NCBI GenBank assembly: GCA_017610225.1
Contig: JAFCCM010000050.1
Span: forward strand, 1-13,175
Source of the DNA: Candidatus Aenigmatarchaeota archaeon
GTDB taxonomy: Archaea > Aenigmatarchaeota > Aenigmatarchaeia > CG10238-14
DNA length: 13,175 bases
Direction: 5' to 3'
In this document: positions 6,145 through 12,736 of the stretch, one piece after another
How positions within the stretch are numbered: position 1 is the stretch's first letter
Layout: every line of letters begins with the position of its first letter
Notes under the pieces: generated by a model
The model's database searches: none
Seen by the model: the letters and a program-made list of their open reading frames with translations, nothing else
Told to the model about the DNA's origin: nothing
Program-made: the position numbers and the translations under genes

Positions 6145-6211
6145 CTCCTATACTTTCGCTTTCAAGCCCCCTATCTTTAGATGGGGGATTATTGACATTA
6201 GTTGTCTACGG
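6145..6211 (-). repeat. hairpin leader repeat, compact copy
   Basis: On the minus strand the shared tail CCGTAGACAA (6202-6211) is followed by TAATGTCAATAATC, a hairpin CCCCCATC-TAAA-GAT-A-GGGGG (6167-6187), CTTGAAAGCG and the ribosome site. The first 27 nt are identical to the 5686 copy. The hairpin plus a nearby TTGAC on the plus strand resembles the right-end palindromes of IS200/IS605 elements, but no transposase lies nearby. In its present place it is the 5' leader of the 104-aa gene. Confidence 0.65.
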
Positions 6212-6223
6212 CGTAAGTATTAA

Positions 6224-6406
6224 TTATTTAAGTACAAGGCTTATACTTTCATCACCATTGTCAATTGCATTTATAACTTTTCTTACAAATTCATCTGGCA
6301 ATGCTTGTCCACCTTCACACATTATTCTAAATCCCATTTCATCTTTCATTCTTTTAAATACATCATCATCAAGTTGTAGATGTAGTTCGTGTATTTGTGT
6401 TTCCAT
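6224..6406 (-). CDS. 60-aa possible ribbon-helix-helix-like regulator
   Basis: The protein opens with a strand, TQIHELHLQLDDD, followed by a helix VFKRMKDEMG and a second helix PDEFVRKVINAID. Strand-helix-helix order and the LDDDVFKRM pattern recall Arc/MetJ-type DNA-binding dimers, but the loop between the helices is longer than usual, so this is only a candidate. It is the first gene behind the leftward promoter at 6514 and lies next to the large inverted repeat, a position suited to a local regulator. The ribosome site AGGAG is 7 nt from the ATG. The 5' UTR holds the third hairpin leader. Confidence 0.6.
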   Translation of the reverse strand: METQIHELHLQLDDDVFKRMKDEMGFRIMCEGGQALPDEFVRKVINAIDNGDESISLVLK

Positions 6407-6433
6407 ATTATTATTCTCCTTTGTTTGTTTATT

Positions 6434-6478
6434 TCAAGCCTCCTGCACCGCTGCGCTAACGCAGGAGGTATTCAGTTT
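6434..6478 (-). repeat. hairpin leader repeat, divergent copy
   Basis: Minus strand: GTCAAACTGAATA leads into an 8-bp stem CCTCCTGC/GCAGGAGG (6439-6446 with 6461-6468) and then CTTGAAA. The order GTCAA - hairpin - GGCTTGAAA - ribosome site - ATG is the same as in the 6145 copy, although the stem sequence differs. It lies in the 5' UTR, about 85 nt long, of the 60-aa gene. Confidence 0.55.
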
Positions 6479-6513
6479 GACCTGTAACACATCACACAGT
6501 ACACACCCATGTA

Positions 6514-6530
6514 ATATAAAGGTTTGTACT
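6514..6530 (-). promoter_or_regulatory. archaeal promoter of the cassette-like small genes
   Basis: Minus strand: AGTACAAACC then TTTATAT (6514-6520), and downstream ATGGGTGTGTA. Both the box and the initiation region match the tRNA-array promoter near 975. The expected start is near 6491, so the hairpin leader would be in the mRNA. The left arm of the large inverted repeat begins 23 bp upstream of the TATA box. Confidence 0.75.
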
Positions 6531-6542
6531 TTGTTCTACCGT

Positions 6543-6648
6543 ATATAGTATATTAAAGTGCACAGGAAATTATTAATTTATTATTGAAATAAAGAAATTT
6601 ACATCTACTCAAAATTAATAATTTCCTGTGCACTTTAATATACTATAT
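6543..6648. repeat. perfect 37-bp inverted repeat in the divergent intergenic region
   Basis: Arms 6543-6579 and 6612-6648 are exact reverse complements over 37 bp, separated by a 32-bp AT-rich spacer. Each arm contains the palindrome GTGCAC. The element sits between the leftward promoter (6514-6520) and the rightward promoter (6727-6734), in a gene-free stretch of about 360 bp. Candidate roles are replication origin, cruciform, or shared operator. A transcription terminator is less likely because both flanking units transcribe away from it. Confidence 0.9.
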
Positions 6649-6664
6649 TATAATAATATAGAAA

Positions 6665-6700
6665 ATCAATTCATGTAGTTAAATCAATCAGATCAATCAA
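6665..6700 (+). repeat. short ATCAAT repeats beside the inverted repeat
   Basis: ATCAAT occurs at 6665-6670, 6683-6688 and 6692-6697; the last two lie in a near-perfect tandem of nine bases (ATCAATCAG, ATCAATCAA). They lie in AT-rich DNA between the inverted repeat and the rightward promoter and could be small iterons. They may also be chance in AT-rich sequence. Confidence 0.3.
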
Positions 6701-6717
6701 ACTATAATGAACACAAC

Positions 6718-6734
6718 AAGAAACCCTTATATAT
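6718..6734 (+). promoter_or_regulatory. archaeal promoter of the rightward operon
   Basis: AAGAAACCC (BRE-like) precedes TTATATAT at 6727-6734. Initiation near 6755 would leave a 10-15 nt leader containing GAGG (6757-6760) before the ATG at 6768. It probably drives the helicase, PP-loop and primase genes. Confidence 0.65.
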
Positions 6735-6767
6735 GATGATGGTGTTATGTTTGTTTGAGGAATTAAT

Positions 6768-6962
6768 ATGAGTATATTTAACATTTTCAAAAAGAGAACA
6801 TGCAAATAATGTCCAAATCATATGCTTCTGAAAACCAGTAATTTCGGATATTGGGTTTTAGCATGTGATGCAGTGGATAAACCAATATCAACATCAAAGA
6901 GTTATGGGAAGTTGAGTTACAAAGCACCTAAATGGTGTCCGAAGAAATGGAAAAAGAGATAA
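6768..6962 (+). pseudogene. small zinc-protein frame interrupted by in-frame TAA
   Basis: The frame starts at ATG 6768 with GAGG 7 nt upstream and right after the rightward promoter, but meets TAA at 6807-6809 after 13 codons (ending RTCK). The same frame then continues with CPNHMLLKTSNFGYW and runs to TAA at 6960. The stop falls inside what would be a CxxC knuckle (C-K-stop-C), with later Cys in ACDAV and WCPK. Either the gene is disrupted, a sequence error is present, the codon is read through, or the second part restarts at ATG 6822. It ends one base before the helicase ATG. Confidence 0.55.
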
Positions 6963-6963
6963 T

Positions 6964-8625
6964 ATGAATCTACTACCAAGAAAAGAATCCTTAAACCTAA
7001 AACACAATCCCAAGAGCGAGTTCTGGCAAGGTCAAGCAATGTGCGTAGCATCGGTTTTCGGCGCAATTCATGCAGGCTATAAATACATTGCCATAGACGC
7101 ACCCACAGGCACTGGCAAATCCGTGATGAATGCTACACTTGCAAACCTCATGGGCGGATCACACATCCTGACAACTCAAAAGAAACTCCAAGAGCAGTAC
7201 TTAGAACTAGGCTCGGATTATCAACGAGTTATGGGGCGATCTAATTTCGTATGTCTAAACGACAAACGCAAAACATGTGATGTAGGAATGTGTATCACAG
7301 GTCCAGATGATTTCAAATGCAAAGCCAAACCATCTACCGCTGGAAAATACCCTGCCTTCGCAAATAAGTACTGGGCTGGAAATGAGAAATGTCCGTACTG
7401 GGAAAATGTGGCAACTGCATGGCATGCTAAACACACAGTCTTTAATTATGCATACTACTCGCTTAAGATGAACTCGGATTTTAATGAATTTGAATTTACA
7501 GATGTACAAATCTTAGACGAAGGACACAATCTTGAAGATTACGTGCGAAATGTGTCATCATTTGAAATCACAGATAAGGGTCTGTACCACGTCAGACATG
7601 TAGCAGGCGTTGATACTATGGATGATGGGAAATTTGAGCGTGTAGACCGCCAGATTGGCGACAAACATGATGCTATTGATTGGCTAGACTCACTTTTACA
7701 GTTGGTGGGGCTGAGATTATTAGACTCCACAAATGCTAAAGAAAGTGGTAATGTTGAAGTCAAGAAAAGAATTGTCAAACTTGAGAATATGTCTCAAAGA
7801 ATTAAGACAGTGGCGAGTAGGATTCATAGAAATCCAGACAATTGGGTTTACACCAAAGTTAACAACGGCTTCAGATTATCTCCACTAGAAATAGGGGACT
7901 ATGCTAAAGAAGTCATATTCCGCCATGCCGATGTGCATATCTTCAGTAGTGCTACCCTGCCGCCAAAAAAAGTGCTCTGTAAAAGATTCGGGTTTTCAGA
8001 GGATGAGGTATACTATTACAGTATGCCGTCGCCATTTGATCCTGAGAAAGCACCGATATTCTCATACCCTCAGCCAAATATGTCCTACGTCCCAGATATG
8101 ACAGGGAAACGGTTTAAAATGGGTGGCGTCCTAGCGTCTATTATGAAAGAATATCCAACTCAAAGAGGTTTAATATTATGCAACTCTTATGTAGAGGTAG
8201 AGTTTTACGCCAATTATTTACATGAGAAATTTCCAGACTGCTCAAAACGGTTGACGGTGCACTCACGAGGTGACAATGTTGAGAGTTTACTGGAAGACCA
8301 CACGGCTAAATCAGATAGTGTTTTAATATCACCTTCAATGTGGGAAGGATTAGACCTCTATGGAGATTTGGCGAGGTTTTTGATACTTGCTAAAGTACCT
8401 TACCCAGATTATAACAACCCTGTGATTCAGGGGCTGAAGGAAATTGACAAGAACAGATATTTTCAAGATACATGTATGAAGATACGACAAGGAGTTGGAA
8501 GAGTGATTAGATCGGTTGATGACGAAGCTGATATTTACATTACGGATGCCGCGTTTAAGACGATTTATAGGTATAATTGTGCGCTGTTTCCAGAAGATTT
8601 TCAGGTACGGGTGGTGAATGTATGA
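6964..8625 (+). CDS. XPD/DinG-family Fe-S DNA helicase
   Basis: The 553-aa superfamily 2 helicase has Walker A APTGTGKS (46-53), DEGH box (185-188), SSATL (328-332), WEGLDL (460-465) and motif VI QGVGRVIRS (509-517). Between Walker A and DEGH are Cys97, 105, 110, 119 and 143, enough for the 4Fe-4S cluster domain that defines XPD/DinG helicases. Members unwind DNA 5' to 3' and process forks, R-loops or damage. At 553 aa it is shorter than E. coli DinG (over 700 aa). The ATG follows the previous stop by one base, so coupling to the upstream frame is likely; its own ribosome site is weak. A viral replication or repair role is inferred. Confidence 0.9.
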   Translation: MNLLPRKESLNLKHNPKSEFWQGQAMCVASVFGAIHAGYKYIAIDAPTGTGKSVMNATLANLMGGSHILTTQKKLQEQYLELGSDYQRVMGRSNFVCLNDKRKTCDVGMCITGPDDFKCKAKPSTAGKYPAFANKYWAGNEKCPYWENVATAWHAKHTVFNYAYYSLKMNSDFNEFEFTDVQILDEGHNLEDYVRNVSSFEITDKGLYHVRHVAGVDTMDDGKFERVDRQIGDKHDAIDWLDSLLQLVGLRLLDSTNAKESGNVEVKKRIVKLENMSQRIKTVASRIHRNPDNWVYTKVNNGFRLSPLEIGDYAKEVIFRHADVHIFSSATLPPKKVLCKRFGFSEDEVYYYSMPSPFDPEKAPIFSYPQPNMSYVPDMTGKRFKMGGVLASIMKEYPTQRGLILCNSYVEVEFYANYLHEKFPDCSKRLTVHSRGDNVESLLEDHTAKSDSVLISPSMWEGLDLYGDLARFLILAKVPYPDYNNPVIQGLKEIDKNRYFQDTCMKIRQGVGRVIRSVDDEADIYITDAAFKTIYRYNCALFPEDFQVRVVNV

Positions 8626-8661
8626 TTCATTATATTTTAATATTAAAAAGGAGAAATAAGT

Positions 8662-9555
8662 ATGGAAGCATATGAATATGAACAAAAGGCTTCATTGCCC
8701 TTGGAATTGAAAGTAACGATGACTAAGAATCGCATACGAGATTTTTATAATGCGATGGATGGCGACGTATATGTAGGATTTAGTGGTGGTAAGGATAGCA
8801 CTGTGCTTCTTGATATTGTTCGAAGCATGTACCCAGAAGTACCAGCAGTTTTTGTAGACACTGGTTTGGAATATCCAGAAATCCGAGAATTTGTGAAGAC
8901 ATTTGATAATATTGAAATACTTAAACCATCAATGTCATTCAAAAGTGTCATTGAGAAATATGGGTTACCATATGCGTCTAAATTGACTGCACGCAAAATT
9001 GAAGTATTACAAAATCCAACTGATCGAAATGTCAACAGTAGACATTTATACACTACTGGATATAGGATGGATGGAAAGCATTCTCCAAGGTCTATGCTTG
9101 CAAAGAAACATTTTAAACTCATAGATTCAAAGTTCAAAATATCTAATAAATGCTGCGATATTATGAAGAAACTACCATTTCATGAGTATCATAAAAAAAC
9201 TGGGCTGTACCCATTCATTGGAACAATGGCATCTGATTCTGATTCACGTAAAGTAAATTATTTGAAATATGGATGCAATAGTTTTGAAGGCAAAAACATA
9301 TCATCAAAACCTTTGAGTATATGGACTACTGCGAATGTGTGGGAGTATATCAAAGAACATCAGTTATCATATGCAAGTGTATATGATACTGGTGTAACAA
9401 ACACAGGCTGTATGTTCTGCATGTTTGGTATTTTTTATGATGGTACTCCGAATAGATTCCAGATCATGAAAGAAACACACCCCAAACAATATGATTACTG
9501 TATAAATAAATTGGGTATTGGTGAATTGCTCGATTTTACAGGATATAATTATTGA
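8662..9555 (+). CDS. PAPS reductase-family PP-loop protein
   Basis: The 297-aa protein has the N-type ATP pyrophosphatase PP-loop FSGGKDSTVLL (SGGKDS at 41-46), the mid-protein pair Cys164-Cys165 (NKCCDIMKK), the GTMASDSDSRK segment and TNTGCMFCMFG with Cys250 and Cys253. This Cys pattern is that of the phage and archaeal PAPS-reductase-like group and could hold a cluster. The substrate is uncertain: the PP-loop activates by adenylation, and relatives reduce APS/PAPS or move sulfur onto DNA or tRNA. The ribosome site AAGGAG is well placed. The stop overlaps the next ATG (TGATG), tying it to the primase gene, which favours nucleic-acid metabolism over sulfate assimilation. Confidence 0.85.
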   Translation: MEAYEYEQKASLPLELKVTMTKNRIRDFYNAMDGDVYVGFSGGKDSTVLLDIVRSMYPEVPAVFVDTGLEYPEIREFVKTFDNIEILKPSMSFKSVIEKYGLPYASKLTARKIEVLQNPTDRNVNSRHLYTTGYRMDGKHSPRSMLAKKHFKLIDSKFKISNKCCDIMKKLPFHEYHKKTGLYPFIGTMASDSDSRKVNYLKYGCNSFEGKNISSKPLSIWTTANVWEYIKEHQLSYASVYDTGVTNTGCMFCMFGIFYDGTPNRFQIMKETHPKQYDYCINKLGIGELLDFTGYNY

Positions 9556-12338
9556 TGAATACTGTGAATATTATGATAAGCAAAAAACAATATGCAGACC
9601 TCTTCCGCTTCCGTGGAGACTCATTCGCAATCCAGCAAAGCGACGGCTCATACATAAGAGCCATGCGACCACCCACAGAGAACGACTTAGAAAAACACCT
9701 AAACCACACTCAAACATTAGCATTTTACCCCGCAATGAACAATTTATGTTATCTTGGATGCTTAGATTTCGACTTACCTAAAGATTTACGTAATGACCAA
9801 TCCGCGCATGATGAACTTCGAATAAAAATCAAAGCCGCATGGGATATGATGTCTGATTTAGGTATTGAATCAAAACTTTTGGAAGCCACAGGCGGACGTG
9901 GGTATCATATATGGGTGTTTTCAGAGTTGGTCCCAACAAATATGATGTATGAAATGCTCAATCAAATTGTAGACGCTACACTTGTAGATGCTGAAATATT
10001 CCCAATTGACGGATTTGGATTTGGGAAAGCAATCCGCCCACCGCTTGGCATGCACCGTGTCTGGAAAGGTGTATCAACATTCATTGATCCTGAAACATTC
10101 AAAGAAATTACCGTGGATGATGAGTACACTCGGATTTTATCAAAAAAACGCATGACAAAAGATTTCATAAAATCTCTCGGTGTGCATGAAATAACGGGGC
10201 AGACACAGCGCCTTGACAACGATTTTTCATATGACTCCATACCCAAGTACTCGGATTTTTCAGAAGTTTTGGAAGAAATGCGACCGTGCTTTCAAAAAGT
10301 TTATGAAAACAAAACTGAAACAAACGGCGGCGAAGGATGGATGTTCATGACTGCTGCGGCGGCAGAAGTTTATGCAAACGGCGGTAGTGATGAACATGTT
10401 CATGAATATTTTTGTGTTCAAGAACATTATAAAAAACATACTACAAATAAACATTTAAAACCAATTAAAAGAAAAAATTTACTTCCATTCAGATGTAGCC
10501 GTTTACAAGAATTATGTGGTCAATGGGTGTCTGAATGTTGTCCAGAATGTCATATATATAAACAGCACACCCTATCTGAAAAAATCGATGAAGTTGTGGA
10601 TAAGACCCAGGGAAAAGAAGAGCGCAATGATGGTGATATAAATGATACGCTTGAGCAATTTAAAGTAGTTTCAAATGATTTACACGATGCTCTCAGTGGT
10701 GGCAAATATACGCTCATGACAAATTCATTCAATGGTGGTAAATCGTGGACTATGATAGCATTTTTGAAGCATATAATCCACACCGAAGGACATAGAGTGA
10801 ATTTCATAGCCCCGTCTAATAAAATCAAAGAAGTTATGATGAGTAGAATGAGGAAAGCAAAAGTCAATTTCATGGATAATCCAAGCAATATGGCTCTATG
10901 CCCACGCGCACAAACATTCAAACATTTGGGATATATTCCAACTATGGTGTGTAAGAAGTGTTCAGCATACACCCCCATTCAAAAATTGATTAAACCAATC
11001 ACAGATGATTTCATAGATAGTGCTGACAAGCCGTTCTACGCCGATGTGGCGTACTTTAAGGAAAAGGCGGATGAGTATAGCACTTGCGCTAAATGGGTCT
11101 ATCTGGCGACTCTGGAAGCTACTAAAGAAGAGAATATGGTACTTATTATGACATCTATGAAACTTAACCATCATTTCTTCATACCGGACAGCCCACTCAT
11201 ACCGGCATTAACATCTGATCAAACATTCTGCAATATAATAGACCAAATAGATTTTGTAAATAGATCGATACCAAAATTAACATTTTCCGAGAAGGAAGTA
11301 TACCGGAAAATGCGGTTACTCGGATTATTAACAATCGATGATTTGGATGATGCTAAAGTGCGCATTGAAGAAATGCTGGAATATGATGATTTGGATATAC
11401 AATCGCTCGTAGAAATGGAGGCAGTTGATTACCTCTCGCGCTGGATATATGCACAAAAAATGTTTGATGAAGGTATTTTACGTAGAATTTCCAATAAATG
11501 TATGCCTGAATTATATCATTACGATCTTATGGGTGAGAAGGAAATTAAATTTATTTTGAATGATGTCATGGGTAAACGGATAAATCCCAAATTATATGAC
11601 AATGTTTTGAAATATATTCAGAATATAGAAATTGGTACATTTGATGATATACCAAGAGCGCCAAAATCTTTTAAAGAAGTGCTTGAAGATTTTACACAAT
11701 GTGAGGCAATTTTGGGCATAACTTCTACGCCCAGTGAATTAGAATGTATGAATAATCATTGGCTGTCAAAATATCAAGAGTGTAATACAACTATTTTAAA
11801 TAATTTGTATTCAATTCCAAACATTAAAGGAGTGCTTGATGATATACCACTTGATGAACATACGATGATTTTTTCACGCAAGACACCAGATGTCGATTTT
11901 ATCAATGATGGATTGGTGCGCGGAAATACTGGAACTGTTGATGGTGTAGATGAGGTTGTAATACGCTCAATGCAATACCCCAAGCATTCTGAGGTTGTTA
12001 TATCAGACTTGATACAACTGTGTGGGGGGAATTTTGGAAAGGGTGTAAAGATTTTTTATGAAGGAATTGTTAGTGATGCGGTAACCCAGGCGCATAAATA
12101 TAATGCTGAGAAGATAATTGTGCCGAATCCAGATATTTTCTCGGCACTCGGATTTTCAATGACAGTGCATGATGAAATGACTATGAAATATTGGGAAGAT
12201 AAATTTAGGAAACAGTTTGTAAACTCGGATTTTTTTTATAAGGCACAGTTGAGGAATATTCCAGATGGTGTATTGGATTATCTTATTGATAATGACGTGG
12301 TACGGCTTGATGGGACGAGATATAGTTTTGTTAATTGA
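9555..12338 (+). CDS. archaeo-eukaryotic primase fused to helicase-like region
   Basis: The 927-aa protein begins with an archaeo-eukaryotic primase core: catalytic LDFDLP (Asp71, Asp73), GGRGYHIW with His118, and the EIFPIDGFGFG...RPPLGMHR segment (147-168) as in the TOTE-type and plasmid/viral primases. A Cys cluster follows (CSRLQELC ... CCPEC, 314-332). A P-loop-like NSFNGGKSW (390-398) and Walker B-like FCNIIDQIDF suggest a helicase module, with another CxxC (VCKKC). The C-terminus looks like a winged helix. It should make primers or DNA and open the template. I chose ATG 9555 (TGATG overlap); an in-frame TTG at 9552 is possible. Confidence 0.8.
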   Translation: MNTVNIMISKKQYADLFRFRGDSFAIQQSDGSYIRAMRPPTENDLEKHLNHTQTLAFYPAMNNLCYLGCLDFDLPKDLRNDQSAHDELRIKIKAAWDMMSDLGIESKLLEATGGRGYHIWVFSELVPTNMMYEMLNQIVDATLVDAEIFPIDGFGFGKAIRPPLGMHRVWKGVSTFIDPETFKEITVDDEYTRILSKKRMTKDFIKSLGVHEITGQTQRLDNDFSYDSIPKYSDFSEVLEEMRPCFQKVYENKTETNGGEGWMFMTAAAAEVYANGGSDEHVHEYFCVQEHYKKHTTNKHLKPIKRKNLLPFRCSRLQELCGQWVSECCPECHIYKQHTLSEKIDEVVDKTQGKEERNDGDINDTLEQFKVVSNDLHDALSGGKYTLMTNSFNGGKSWTMIAFLKHIIHTEGHRVNFIAPSNKIKEVMMSRMRKAKVNFMDNPSNMALCPRAQTFKHLGYIPTMVCKKCSAYTPIQKLIKPITDDFIDSADKPFYADVAYFKEKADEYSTCAKWVYLATLEATKEENMVLIMTSMKLNHHFFIPDSPLIPALTSDQTFCNIIDQIDFVNRSIPKLTFSEKEVYRKMRLLGLLTIDDLDDAKVRIEEMLEYDDLDIQSLVEMEAVDYLSRWIYAQKMFDEGILRRISNKCMPELYHYDLMGEKEIKFILNDVMGKRINPKLYDNVLKYIQNIEIGTFDDIPRAPKSFKEVLEDFTQCEAILGITSTPSELECMNNHWLSKYQECNTTILNNLYSIPNIKGVLDDIPLDEHTMIFSRKTPDVDFINDGLVRGNTGTVDGVDEVVIRSMQYPKHSEVVISDLIQLCGGNFGKGVKIFYEGIVSDAVTQAHKYNAEKIIVPNPDIFSALGFSMTVHDEMTMKYWEDKFRKQFVNSDFFYKAQLRNIPDGVLDYLIDNDVVRLDGTRYSFVN

Positions 12339-12357
12339 TTTAAAATGGAGATGTAAA

Positions 12358-12729
12358 ATGACAACACCACGAGAAATAAAATTTAGAGTATGGGATTCTA
12401 AGCATAGACAAATGTATTATCCTAAAAACAACACGTCTTTAGAAGTATATTGGAACTCTGACTATGGGTCTGAGATATACCAATCAATCATTGATAGCAA
12501 TGGATGTGGCACATGTACCGAGACAGATTGTTCCATAATGCAGTTCACCGGAATATGCGATATGAATGGAAACGAGATTTACGAAGGAGATAAAATGTCG
12601 TATTGCAACGCTACTGGCATAGTTAAATTTGAAGCAGGCGCATTCATGATAGATTTTGGAGACATATCAGAATTGTTATATGGTGTGCATACGGATTATA
12701 TTGTTAGTGGAAATATACACGAGGAATGA
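12358..12729 (+). CDS. YopX-family protein
   Basis: The 123-aa protein matches the YopX family throughout: opening PREIKFRVWDSKHRQMYYP, the central MQFTGICDMNGNEIYEGD segment, and closing YIVSGNIHE. YopX proteins are widespread in phages and prophages; their function is unknown. The start at 12358 has GGAGATGT as ribosome site. It lies 19 nt after the primase gene in the same direction and 7 nt before a second, divergent YopX-type gene. Confidence 0.9.
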   Translation: MTTPREIKFRVWDSKHRQMYYPKNNTSLEVYWNSDYGSEIYQSIIDSNGCGTCTETDCSIMQFTGICDMNGNEIYEGDKMSYCNATGIVKFEAGAFMIDFGDISELLYGVHTDYIVSGNIHEE

Positions 12730-12736
12730 TCTAAAA

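Noticed and set aside
12265..12357. Upstream extension of the first YopX gene to ATG 12265.
   Set aside because: It would overlap the primase gene by about 74 nt, the added residues do not belong to the family, and ATG 12358 has a good ribosome site.
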